From NCBI GenBank assembly GCA_022925895.1, contig JAKSYS010000042.1, positions 1 through 64,000 of the forward strand: a DNA stretch of 64,000 bases, given 5' to 3'. Under the pieces are notes generated by a model that had not been told where the DNA came from, did not search any database, and saw only the letters and a program-made list of their open reading frames with translations. How positions within the stretch are numbered: position 1 is the first letter of the stretch; every line of letters starts with the position of its first letter. This DNA is from Fragilaria crotonensis (lineage: Eukaryota; Bacillariophyta; Fragilariophyceae; Fragilariales; Fragilariaceae). Positions 20,981 through 30,499 of this stretch are shown here, piece after piece. Both the position numbers and the translations under genes were made by a program.

Positions 20981-23536
20981 ATGGCAACTCTCTTGCCTTC
21001 CATGTCCTCCGATGAGGAGGACAACATTGTTAGCGAGAGTAGAGACAAAAACATCGAAGACAGCGATGATGAGGTTGATGGGGACTTTGAGTTTGGTGGT
21101 GTCTTGGGCGAAGACGGCTGGTCTCGCCCGAAGGGCTGGTCCTACCAGACAGCCCTGGATTTGCTGGAGCTGAACGATTCCCAAGGTGCTGGCCAAAAAA
21201 TTCCACGGATGGATATCGCAAACATTATTGCTGCCAAACGCAGAGATATCAAGAGTGCTGCTGCCAAGAAAGTTACTGATGATGACGAGGAAATGGATGA
21301 TGATGACGAGGAAATGGATGACAATGGTGACTCGAGCTCATCAGAAGATGACGAAGACGGTGAAGATAAGGATGTGAACGATGAAGGTAGTGAAAATTCG
21401 GACAGTGATGAATCAGATAGCGAAGACGACCAAGTGGACCAAGATGAGCAGCAGAGATCGCTCGCAGAGGACACATTGAAGTTGAGAGCAGGTAATGACG
21501 AGGATGACAACGACCACGACGAAGACGATGAAGCCCTCGTTGCAAACAAGAAGGAAGCTGAAAAAGTGGCTGCCTACTTTGATACTCATAAAGTGACTTC
21601 GACAGACAGTATTGAAGTCTTTGCTCAGTTGACTCTGTCGCGTCCCTTCCTGAGAGGTGTCGCTGCCATGGGTTTCACCAAACCCACGCCAGTTCAAGCT
21701 GCTGTCATTCCAGCTGCCCTTGCTGGACGCGATATCTGCGCATCTGCTCAAACTGGATCTGGAAAGACTGCAGCTTTTCTTTTGCCTGTGTTGGAGCGAA
21801 TCTATCAACGATCTTCTGGGGGGATCAAGTGCATTATTCTAACCCCAACTCGTGAGCTTGCTGCACAGTGTCTTGGAATGGTAGTGACACTCGCACAGTA
21901 CAGTAATTTACGAGCCTCATTAATTGTTGGAGGTGCGAAGAATGTCCAGTCTCAAGCGTCAGAATTACGAACTGGTCCAGATATTGTTGTGGCAACGCCA
22001 GGTCGCTTGTTGGATCATATTACCAATTCTGCAGGTGTCACCCTTGAGGCAGTCGAATTTCTGGTATTGGACGAGTGTGATCGACTCTTGCAACTGGGAT
22101 TTCAAGAGGAGGTCCACGAGATAGTCAAAGCGTGTCCTTCGGAGCGACAGACTCTTCTTTTCTCCGCTACCTTGAATACGAACGTCGACGAGCTGGTGAA
22201 GCTTAGTTTAAAGCGTCCGGTACGCTTCAAAATCAGCGGCAAGCAAGAGTCAAATTCCACGGAAGTGGAAGTTGCCGAGAGACTGGAACAAGAATTTGTT
22301 CGTGTGAGAACTGGAAATGAGGGCATCAATCGAGAAGGTATGCTTCTAGGTCTACTGACTCGAACCTATGTATCACGCACCATTGTCTTCTTCGACACGA
22401 AGGCACAAGCCCATCGAATGATGATCCTGTGTGGACTTTGCGGAATCAAATGTGCGGAATTACACGGGAATCTGACTCAACTTCAGCGACTCACCGCATT
22501 GGAAGAATTCAGGAAAGGGGATGTGGATATTTTGCTTGCTACAGATCTTGCAGCGAGAGGATTGGACATTGATCGCGTGCATTCTGTTATTAACTTTGAG
22601 ATGCCCAGTCAAGTGGAGACATACGTCCATCGTATTGGTCGTACCGCAAGACGTGGACGAGCTGGTAAGAGTTGCACTTTGATCGGCGAGGGTCGCCGTC
22701 ACTTGATGAAAGACGTCATAAAGGATGCGGAAGAGAAAGTCAAGCGCAGCTCTGGTGATGCATCCAAGGGAATCGGTCAATCTGGAATAATTCGATCTCG
22801 GACAATCCCACAAGGAGTTGTTGCTCATTTTGTTGCAAAAATCAAGTCACTTGAAAGTCACGTGGAAGAAGTCTACCAAGCGGAGGCGATAGCGAAAATG
22901 GACAGACTGGCGGAGATGGAAGTCATGAAGGCGCAAAACCTCATCGAGCATGCGGAAGAGATAAAGTCTCGACCACAGCGCGAGTGGTTTGCCAGTAATC
23001 AGCAGAAAAGTCTGACAAAGGAAGCTATGTCAGAGAAGGCTCGCCTTATTGCTGAGAAGGTGGGAACAGGAACACATCGAATGACACGAAAGAAGCGACG
23101 GGCTCGCGAGGCAAAAGAAGACTTACTCCGCGCCCAGACGGAGCAAAAGGAAGAAGCCGAGGAGAAAGGTGTACGAGCCAAAAAGCCTGTTACTGACAAA
23201 GTCATCAAAACAACTGCGAGAGCCGCAAAACGAGAGAGTCAGCGACAACAGATTAATGAACGAGAGACAAGCGTTGATGACGATGACCGCCGATTGATCA
23301 AAAAACAGAATGCCAAAACGAAGCGGAAAGGTGCGTTTGCGTCAGATTCGCTCGGCGACAGTGCTTTGTTCGAAGAGGAGCGGGTAGCTTTTTCGAAGAA
23401 AGCGAAAGGCGGCGAAGAGGCTCGTCCCAGCACGTATAGCTTCCGTGGCTTTGATCCCTCCAAGGATGGAACGAAGGTTAAGAAACGCGGTGTCCAGAAA
23501 TTCAAATCGAAGAGCAAGTACAAGAGAAGGAAATAG
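20981..23536 (+). CDS. DRS1: DEAD-box helicase DRS1/DDX27-like, with DECD motif
   Basis: An 851-aa RNA helicase of the DRS1/DDX27 group, acting in 60S ribosome biogenesis in the nucleolus. ATG 20981 is chosen because the frame upstream begins only with GTG. A strongly acidic N-terminal part (DDDEEMDD repeats) is followed by the helicase core: Q motif GFTKPTPVQ, motif I AQTGSGKT, Ia PTRELAAQ, Ib TPGRLLDH, II DECD, III SAT, IV IVFFDTK, V ATDLAARGLDI and VI HRIGRTARRG. A Lys/Arg/Glu-rich tail ends in KKRGVQKFKSKSKYKRRK, as in DRS1. Motif II is DECD at 22070-22081, not the DEAD I expect in this orthologue group. No intron is needed. Confidence 0.93.
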   Translation: MATLLPSMSSDEEDNIVSESRDKNIEDSDDEVDGDFEFGGVLGEDGWSRPKGWSYQTALDLLELNDSQGAGQKIPRMDIANIIAAKRRDIKSAAAKKVTDDDEEMDDDDEEMDDNGDSSSSEDDEDGEDKDVNDEGSENSDSDESDSEDDQVDQDEQQRSLAEDTLKLRAGNDEDDNDHDEDDEALVANKKEAEKVAAYFDTHKVTSTDSIEVFAQLTLSRPFLRGVAAMGFTKPTPVQAAVIPAALAGRDICASAQTGSGKTAAFLLPVLERIYQRSSGGIKCIILTPTRELAAQCLGMVVTLAQYSNLRASLIVGGAKNVQSQASELRTGPDIVVATPGRLLDHITNSAGVTLEAVEFLVLDECDRLLQLGFQEEVHEIVKACPSERQTLLFSATLNTNVDELVKLSLKRPVRFKISGKQESNSTEVEVAERLEQEFVRVRTGNEGINREGMLLGLLTRTYVSRTIVFFDTKAQAHRMMILCGLCGIKCAELHGNLTQLQRLTALEEFRKGDVDILLATDLAARGLDIDRVHSVINFEMPSQVETYVHRIGRTARRGRAGKSCTLIGEGRRHLMKDVIKDAEEKVKRSSGDASKGIGQSGIIRSRTIPQGVVAHFVAKIKSLESHVEEVYQAEAIAKMDRLAEMEVMKAQNLIEHAEEIKSRPQREWFASNQQKSLTKEAMSEKARLIAEKVGTGTHRMTRKKRRAREAKEDLLRAQTEQKEEAEEKGVRAKKPVTDKVIKTTARAAKRESQRQQINERETSVDDDDRRLIKKQNAKTKRKGAFASDSLGDSALFEEERVAFSKKAKGGEEARPSTYSFRGFDPSKDGTKVKKRGVQKFKSKSKYKRRK

Positions 23537-23839
23537 GCTTTAAGCGCGGCATGATTGCTCTGTGCTGAAGAAAAGTTTCGGGTCGATTGTGGACCACTGG
23601 GTCAAGAGCATAAGTATCCGAACAATGCGATGCAATGAGTCCTTGTACTCTTATACCATGATTATTTTACAAGAAATCTTGACTTCTTGCCACACCCATA
23701 GCCCTATTTCCACATGTTCACAGCCTGTAATACAGCCAAAGAAGTAGAAAACTCACTGGTTTAATCAATAATACTGCTGTACTTCGAATGAAACGTGTAT
23801 GGACGCCGTTCGATTCAGTCTATGATCGATGGGCGGAAG

Positions 23840-24892
23840 TCATACTTCGAGTGTTGGGAATAGCGACGAAACAGCTTCGTTCCAGTTTCTTTCAGACGTT
23901 GCGATGTTGCCGCCACTTGGAATGCCAGATCCAGCACTTTGTCGCTTTCGGTACAACTCTCGATCCATCTTTGTTTCTCGCTGCAAACCTCCTTCAGGTT
24001 CCCTTACCCGCGGTTGTGAAGTATTGTTCGCAGCGGCTCCGCGTCCTTGTCGTCTCAATTCATTGCGATATCCCAACATTTGAGCTGCCTTGAGTTCTGC
24101 CGATACTTCTTCGCGCTCTCCAAGGAGGACTTCTGCAGCTTCTTGCTTGAATTTCTGCTTCGTCAGGGCGATCGCCCTCTCCTCTTGCTTAAATTCGCGC
24201 TTCATTCGTTCGGCAATTCGCTGCTCGGCCGCGATCCTGTCGGCAATACTTCGTTCTTCATCGGCGCGTTGACTCTGACGAATAACAATGCGGGATCGAT
24301 TTGCCTCTTCGTAGGCTTTCACCTTGGCTTTCATTTCTTCAGCGTTGGGCTCTTCATTGACAATTGTATATACTACCGGTATTTTGAAAGCCGTTGTTGA
24401 GTAGACCAACACGAGGGAAAAGTTCTCCTGTTATCTTGCACTTACTGATATCTTCGACTTCCTCCAGGTAGTTATTGTATTCGATCAGGGTGTCAAAATC
24501 TGACTCGACCTTGTTAAAGACCTTGGTGACACGGCGTCGCCAACTGGTATCCTTTTCTACCATCACATCGTCCAGTGTTCTAGTAGAGAGTGTAACTCGT
24601 TTGACAGCAATACCATCGATCGGACAACAAAATTCTTTCCGCCGTGATAGCTCTCGTTCGACGCACGATGTACAACTAATGAGGAGGGGTCGAGAAAACA
24701 CGTTGATGTCAGTATAAGGGTGTCAAATCAGAAAGACTTGGCTAAAGGCACAACGATAGGTGCTTACAATTGGTGACCGCATCCTACAGTCGCATTTGTC
24801 TGTAAGGAGCTTTGTGAGGTCAGGTTCGATGAATCTCCCTCTGCTGTGTCGCAAATGGCGCACCGAAAGAGATCGTCATCGTCGTCATCCAT
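23840..24892 (-). CDS. MNAT1: CDK-activating kinase assembly factor MAT1 (TFIIH), 3 exons
   Basis: MAT1 tethers and activates CDK7-cyclin H within TFIIH. Exons on the minus strand are 24892-24768, 24675-24446 and 24372-23840 (295 aa); introns of 92 and 73 bp start GTAAGC and GTAAGT and end TAG. Splicing joins a RING finger: CAICD, then CGHQF-CTSCVE, then FCCPID, where the last zinc ligand appears to be Asp instead of Cys. The MAT1 linker EYNNYLEEVEDI follows, then a long charged coiled coil with KQEAAEVLLGER. An in-frame upstream ATG at 24958 would add 22 residues; the inner start is preferred because family members begin a few residues before the RING. The 3' end is 303 bp from the DRS1 stop (convergent). 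Confidence 0.88.
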
Positions 24893-24958
24893 TGTCCGAT
24901 TGCGTTGGAAATACTCGACCACCACCTGATATCCGATAATCCGATTGCCAACGAGCAT

Positions 24959-25255
24959 TATATTGCATACGACATACGACCGTGCTAATTGTACCGGTTA
25001 TGACGGTACCAGTAGCGTTTTTCTCGTAAAATGTACTGGTACGATGTTTTGCCGGTAGAACTCCGTACTCCGTTGCATGTACAAATGTACTGTCTTGCGG
25101 TATTAACTACTACTACCAGTAGTAGACTACCGGTAGAGACTACTACTACCGGTTGTCTACTACAAGTAGCTAGTAGTGAAGTTCTCGTGGTTCTCCAAAT
25201 ATCCATTGCTACAAGATACTCCTACTCAGTACACGTAGAACTCATAACCTACGTT
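24959..25255. other. GTAC/TACTAC-rich low-complexity block
   Basis: About 300 bp dominated by TACTACTACC, AGTAGTAG, ACCGGT and GTAC words in both orientations. It lies upstream of MAT1 (-) and within the divergent gap before NEMF (+). It has no gene. Confidence 0.6.
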
Positions 25256-25531
25256 CTAGTAGTAGAGTCTGGACGAAGTAGTTCTACTTATGGTCGTACT
25301 GAGTACACAGGAGACTGCATCGCTGAGCCACTCGTCCTTTGAGATCGGCAAAACAGTTAAAATGATTTGACCTGACTGTCTCCAGTGGTCACCTTGCGGT
25401 TTTTCTTCGTTTACCTTCCATCCAACTCGGATCGTGGCTTCGATGAACAACTGTCTCGTTCTTTCCTTTTCCTCAAGTCGTTCATTTGGTTGTGTTCTTG
25501 CTGGCGTTTCAACCACTGTTGCTGCGTCCAT
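25256..25531 (-). CDS. Hypothetical small ORF or first exon, divergent from NEMF
   Basis: An ATG at 25531 opens 91 codons with codon-like content over the first ~70 residues (charged, for example ERLEEKERTRQLFIEA), then runs into the GTAC-rich block. A possible donor, GGAAG then GTAAAC, lies about 40 codons in, so this may be the first exon of a spliced gene rather than a complete protein. It starts 59 bp from the NEMF ATG on the other strand. No family is recognised. Confidence 0.3.
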   Translation of the reverse strand: MDAATVVETPARTQPNERLEEKERTRQLFIEATIRVGWKVNEEKPQGDHWRQSGQIILTVLPISKDEWLSDAVSCVLSTTISRTTSSRLYY

Positions 25532-25590
25532 AAAAAGAAACGCAAGTCAGTCTCATCTTTCGGTCAGGTCAGGATCATCCGAAATCGAGC

Positions 25591-28500
25591 ATGGGTAAAA
25601 GTCGCCACACCTCCAAAGTCCGCTTCGATGGCTTAGATGTGGCAGCCATGGTGAATGAACTGAGGAGAGAACTTCTGGGACGCCGGATTGTAAATATTTA
25701 CGATGGTGTTAGTGACAGTGACGCCTATTTATTGAAGCTAGACGGGGATGGGAAACACATGTTATTTCTCGACTCGGGGATCCGTTTTCATACGACAAGA
25801 CACCAAACGCTGTTGCAGCAGGAGGGAATGCCTTCGCCGTTTTGTTCTAAATTGAGAAAACACCTTAGAGGATTGCGTCTGGAACGCGTTGTTCAACTGG
25901 GAAACTACGATCGCGTTGTTAACTTTGTCTTTGGTACTGGTGAAGCCAGGCACTCACTAATTCTGGAGCTGTATGCAAGAGGCAATATCATATTGACAAA
26001 GGCTGATTATACCATTTTGGCTTTGCTTCGTTCGCACGACTACGATCAGGTCTCTGTCAAAGTCGGACAAATTTATCCCGTCACCTATGCAACCAGTGCG
26101 GCAAATACCCAGACCGGATTGATGACCATGACGGCAGAACAGGCTTTGGCATGGGCCAAGGATGAACTCAACGAGCATGCATCGAAGCTTGACGAAAGCA
26201 AGAAAAATAAAGCTGCGTCAGTCATGCCCCTCAAAGCCTTTTTGCTGAAACCCTCGTCAGGAGTCTATCATTATGGGCCTTCGCTCTTGGAGCATTGCAT
26301 CTTGCATGCTGGTTTGAATCCGGAAACCAAGATTGGGCTCGAAACGATCGATACAGTTTTTTCAATAGAAGAATGGTCGCGGTTGATCAAGGCGCTTCAG
26401 GAAGAGGGAACCGCGAGAATCAACGCCGTTGAAAACGACGAAACACCAGGGTACACCGTGTATCGCTTCAAGGACAAGGCGCCTGAAGAAAGCAGAGCTG
26501 ATAATGACAATAAATTGGGCGGTGGTCTTGCTCATGTTGATAAAGTCCTTGAAGAATTCCAGCCACATCTTTTAAAACAGCACGAAGGCCGACCGCACAT
26601 TCAGTACGCTTCGTTTTCTGAGGCTGTTGATGACTTTTTTGCTCATCTCGGAGGTCAGAAACAATCCCTGCGTGCTGAGGCAGCGGAAGCCCATGCTCAT
26701 CAGAAACTAGAAAAAATTCGCAAGGATGTTCAACAGCGTGTTGAAACACTTCAGAGGGAACAAGAGAAACTCAAGGAGCATGCCGAGTTGATTGAGTTGC
26801 ACGCTGATGATGTGGACAAGGCCCTCAGTGTCATCAATTCGGCTCTCGATGCGGGAATGGATTGGGAAGCGCTTCAGCAACTGGTTGAAGTGGAACAGAC
26901 GAATCGCAATCCAATCGCACTTTTGATCCACAAGCTGGAGCTCGAGCAAGATGCCATGGTTTTATCATTGCCAATCCTACCTGTTACTGGTGAAGAAGAC
27001 AGCACGAACGTCCCTCACATAAATGTAACTATCTCACTCCAAGAATCGGCCTTTGGAAACGCTCGCGTCATGTTTGCCAAATACAGAGCATACAAGGAAA
27101 AATCTGTGAAGACATTGGAAGCTTCCACCAAGGCCCTAAAGGCTGCGGAAGAGTCAGCACAACGTCAACTGGCCGAAGCACAAAAGAAAAGTAAGTTGAC
27201 CACAACGATTCAGGCGACGAGGAAGCCTCAGTGGTTCGAAAAATTCCACTGGTTCATAACTTCCGACAACTATTTAGTTCTGGGTGGTAAAGACGCTCAT
27301 CAAAACGAAATTCTTGTCAAGCGATACCTCAGAGCCGGTGATGCCTATCTACATGCCGATGTTCATGGGGCAGCGTCATGCATCTTGAGAGCAAAGCGTC
27401 ACCGCCTCACGAATGGGAAGACCGTTTCCGTCCCTTTGTCAGATCAAGCCCTCAGAGAAGCTGGCAATTTCACCATTTGCCGATCATCAGCGTGGGGTTC
27501 AAAAATGGTGACATCCGCTTGGTGGGTCGAGTCTCACCAAGTGTCGAAGACGGCTCCGTCTGGTGAGTACCTGACAGTGGGATCTTTCATGGTGCGAGGA
27601 AAGAAGAACTTTCTTCCCCCTAGTCAACTGGAAATGGGCCTCGCTGTGTTGTTCAGACTAGGCGACGACGATAGCATATCCCGGCACAAGAATGACAGAC
27701 GTGATTTCGCGTTGATTGATTCGTTTGGCGACGAAGAATCTGCCGAACTGAAGTTGCCACAACGCTCTGCCAAAGATTATGTCGCCTCAAATGAAGATGC
27801 TGATAATGCCAACAACATGCCAATGGAATCCACCGGGGCCGCGCCTGAAAATGGAGACGCCATGTCGATTGAAAGTGACGTGAATATTCCAAGCCACAAA
27901 GACATACTTCTTGAAGCCCAGGACGACGGCACTCGGCAAGAGATACCGACGTTGTGCGACACTGATAATCTGGAAGGAGCAATTGCTCTGGATGGGGAAA
28001 CGGAAGCGGCGGAAACAAAACGGAAGGCCAAAGGCCTTTCTGTTAAGGAAAGGAAGCTCATCAAGAAGTATGGTTCGTTAGAGGCAGCTCAGAAAGCTGC
28101 GGAAGAACGTAGTGTCGCGGAGAAACCGTCGGACGTGCCTGTCACGACAATTGCACCAGTATTGGGCGAAGACATAGCAACCGCTGATTTACAGGGTCGA
28201 GCAAAACGTGGAAAGCGAGGCAAAGTGAAGAAAGCCGCTAGACGATACGCGGATCAAGATGAGGAAGATAAGGAGCTTGCTCTCATGGCCCTACATGGCG
28301 GGGAGAGAAGGTTCCGTGAGCGTACAAAATCGGCTCCCAATAAGCCTACGTCAGAGATCCAAGCGCTGGCAGGGGCTGAAACCCAGGCTCTCCTAGTGAA
28401 GAATGCCGCCGACGTGGCAGAATCACTGCCTGAAGAAGTAAAAATCATTCTAGCCGAATGTGTCAGTGTTCAAACCGGCACTGGCGAAAAGGTCGTGCGA

Positions 28501-29172
28501 TGGGACAAGTTCGATGCAGATGTCCTCGGCGAACAGCTGGGTTCTTTGCAATCGCTCGAACAGCAGCTTGCCGCTGCGCAGCGATTGTTGGAATTGAAGC
28601 TGACTAGTCGTGTAGACAACTTCTCTGCCAGTCTTTCGGGTATCATCAGAACTGTCAAGAAGTTTGGACATCTGCAGGTGAAAGACGGTGAAGAGGCAGG
28701 TGGGCAACGGAAAACCAAGGCTGAAAAGGAAAAAGAGAGAGACGCTTGGAATCAGACACTTGCAGCTGAAGGTATTATCACCGATGGTGATGTTGACGAC
28801 GACTTGGTAGATGACACTGTCGAAGTTAGCAAGCTCACTGGGGTTCCTGTTGGCGAAGATTCGTTATTGTATGCAGTTCCAGTGTGTGCTCCGTATCAGA
28901 CTCTGGCGAAGTACAAGTACAAGATTAAGCTAACACCCGGGAACCTCAAACGCGGGAAGGCATCCAAGCAATGCATTGAACTGTTCCTGAGAGGTGATGG
29001 GGACAAGTCGCTTCCAGCCGAACGAAATCGTGAGCTGATTAAGCGCGTTGGCGACAACGACTGGGTACAAGTTATGTGCTCGGACGTGAAGTTATCGGCT
29101 CCAGGGATTACCAAAACTACGAAAGCGAACAAAACAGCCAAGAAAGGTATGAAACATTCGCAAGCCTTCTGA
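25591..29172 (+). CDS. NEMF: NEMF/Rqc2 (Tae2) ribosome quality-control factor
   Basis: A single-exon 1193-aa NFACT protein. NEMF/Rqc2 binds 60S subunits carrying peptidyl-tRNA, recruits Listerin and directs C-terminal Ala/Thr tailing. The NFACT-N domain starts at once (RFDGLDVAAMVNELRRELLG, then LFLDSGIRFHTTR and LELYARGNIILT). A long coiled coil covers about 340-540. NFACT-R follows near 548 (WFEKFHWFITSDNYLVLGG, then KRYLRAGDAYLHADVHGA). A charged, acidic and Lys-rich region leads to the NFACT-C domain (VPVCAPYQTLAKYKYKIKL). Length is near the human protein (about 1080) with extra linkers. ATG 25591 is the only start that keeps the conserved N-terminus. Confidence 0.94.
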   Translation: MGKSRHTSKVRFDGLDVAAMVNELRRELLGRRIVNIYDGVSDSDAYLLKLDGDGKHMLFLDSGIRFHTTRHQTLLQQEGMPSPFCSKLRKHLRGLRLERVVQLGNYDRVVNFVFGTGEARHSLILELYARGNIILTKADYTILALLRSHDYDQVSVKVGQIYPVTYATSAANTQTGLMTMTAEQALAWAKDELNEHASKLDESKKNKAASVMPLKAFLLKPSSGVYHYGPSLLEHCILHAGLNPETKIGLETIDTVFSIEEWSRLIKALQEEGTARINAVENDETPGYTVYRFKDKAPEESRADNDNKLGGGLAHVDKVLEEFQPHLLKQHEGRPHIQYASFSEAVDDFFAHLGGQKQSLRAEAAEAHAHQKLEKIRKDVQQRVETLQREQEKLKEHAELIELHADDVDKALSVINSALDAGMDWEALQQLVEVEQTNRNPIALLIHKLELEQDAMVLSLPILPVTGEEDSTNVPHINVTISLQESAFGNARVMFAKYRAYKEKSVKTLEASTKALKAAEESAQRQLAEAQKKSKLTTTIQATRKPQWFEKFHWFITSDNYLVLGGKDAHQNEILVKRYLRAGDAYLHADVHGAASCILRAKRHRLTNGKTVSVPLSDQALREAGNFTICRSSAWGSKMVTSAWWVESHQVSKTAPSGEYLTVGSFMVRGKKNFLPPSQLEMGLAVLFRLGDDDSISRHKNDRRDFALIDSFGDEESAELKLPQRSAKDYVASNEDADNANNMPMESTGAAPENGDAMSIESDVNIPSHKDILLEAQDDGTRQEIPTLCDTDNLEGAIALDGETEAAETKRKAKGLSVKERKLIKKYGSLEAAQKAAEERSVAEKPSDVPVTTIAPVLGEDIATADLQGRAKRGKRGKVKKAARRYADQDEEDKELALMALHGGERRFRERTKSAPNKPTSEIQALAGAETQALLVKNAADVAESLPEEVKIILAECVSVQTGTGEKVVRWDKFDADVLGEQLGSLQSLEQQLAAAQRLLELKLTSRVDNFSASLSGIIRTVKKFGHLQVKDGEEAGGQRKTKAEKEKERDAWNQTLAAEGIITDGDVDDDLVDDTVEVSKLTGVPVGEDSLLYAVPVCAPYQTLAKYKYKIKLTPGNLKRGKASKQCIELFLRGDGDKSLPAERNRELIKRVGDNDWVQVMCSDVKLSAPGITKTTKANKTAKKGMKHSQAF

Positions 29173-29474
29173 AAACAAACGAACCTTGCTTCCCTGTCTC
29201 CGATGGCATACGCATTTAGATGCATGGTGAGAACATTGTGAAGGGACTAAGCGCTGCTCTACGCGCGATCGCGTTCTGCTTCGCAACAATCAGAGTTGTT
29301 GGAAGATCATGGATGATTTCGTCGCTCACCCGCGAGTTTGACGGTATTGACAATTCAATCGCCTCGAAGTTGTGCTCATCCTCCTGCTTCTAAATGTAAT
29401 CCTCAATGATTCTCTTTTACTCAAGGATTGCTCTCGTTTTGGTCCACATGAGGTTCGCTGTGACGAGACAGCTC
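29173..29474. other. 3' flank between NEMF and an unresolved minus-strand gene
   Basis: A convergent gap of about 300 bp. No gene or strong repeat is seen. Confidence 0.35.
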
Positions 29475-30320
29475 AGATGAACCTTGAATCCTCCAGTTCT
29501 TTTTGCAGATCCTCAATTTGTGCATCTCGCAGCTCCATCGCCGCAACCATTCTATTATGTTTTCCTCGGTATCGATGATGCAAACTAAGTAATGCTCATT
29601 TTCGAATTATAGTCTTTCATTCTTCGTCATCGGAAACTTTGGTTGTCTCGTTCACGACAATGACATCGCCGCCCACAATTGCGGTCGCCTTTTCGTAAAA
29701 CAAAACGCCACACGGACTTCCGTTTCTGTGTTCTCTTGATGTGGCCACTTGTAAAAGATGTTGTCATCCCGTGCAAGCGTTTCTGTATTTTCCTGCCACA
29801 CACACCAACGGTTGTTGTGGCGGCTTGAGTATCATCCACCAAAACATGATCAGATTTGTTCCATCCGTTGCATGCACCTCCCTTCGAAAGAATTGATGAG
29901 AAATCTTCCGTCAAACTTTTGTCGGCATCTAAGAGTGACTTCGGACGACATCGAACCTGCGACACTGGTTCATGAATGTCAGCGTTTGCCGCGACCTTCC
30001 TATTACTGCTACAGAGAAGTGGAGAATGATTGACGTCGAAACTGATTATATCTGCGTTCCCTTTCATCGGACTCAAGATCGATGAGGCGATGACAACGAG
30101 GTCCTTTGGCATCATCAAGTGCCTTTCCGTCTAGTGACAAGGATGCGTCCTGACATGGAGCATTTTTTCCACTAGTAGTAGATCATTAGTACGAAGCAAC
30201 AACTCGGTGAAATACTGGATGTCGACAGATCTTACGTCCAGCGAGGGCTGTAAATGATGAGATACTCCTAGAGCTCATTCCTCCATGGAGGAAAAAAAGC
30301 TGTTGTGAATCGATTAATAA
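29475..30320 (-). CDS. Unresolved multi-exon gene (coding potential, structure uncertain)
   Basis: Several minus-strand segments look coding but lie in different frames. An ORF from ATG 30115 reads plausibly to about 29,790 (for example KDLVVIASSILSPMKGNADI and DFSSILSKGGACNGWN). A segment ending near 29,620 reads SPCGVLFYEKATAIVGG and closes with KVSDDEE-stop. A last segment near 29,475-29,580 reads MVAAMELRDAQIEDLQKELE and ends at a TGA. A possible first exon with MSSRSISSFTALAG and donor GTAAGA lies near 30,230-30,280. I could not find one set of GT-AG introns that joins them all, so there may be two genes, missed introns or a frameshift. No family is recognised. Boundaries are approximate. 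Confidence 0.35.
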
Positions 30321-30499
30321 AAACGTGAACAACGCCAGGGCAACCGCGATAAGTTCCGCGGGAGTCGTTTCACCATCCGTCGACCCGTCATCTGACCGGG
30401 TAGATTTGAAGTCCAACTTGACGCGCTGTTCATTTTTAAATGAAGCAGCACATCAATCATGAAGCATACATGAAGAGTCAATGTTGGTTTTGCTAAAAC

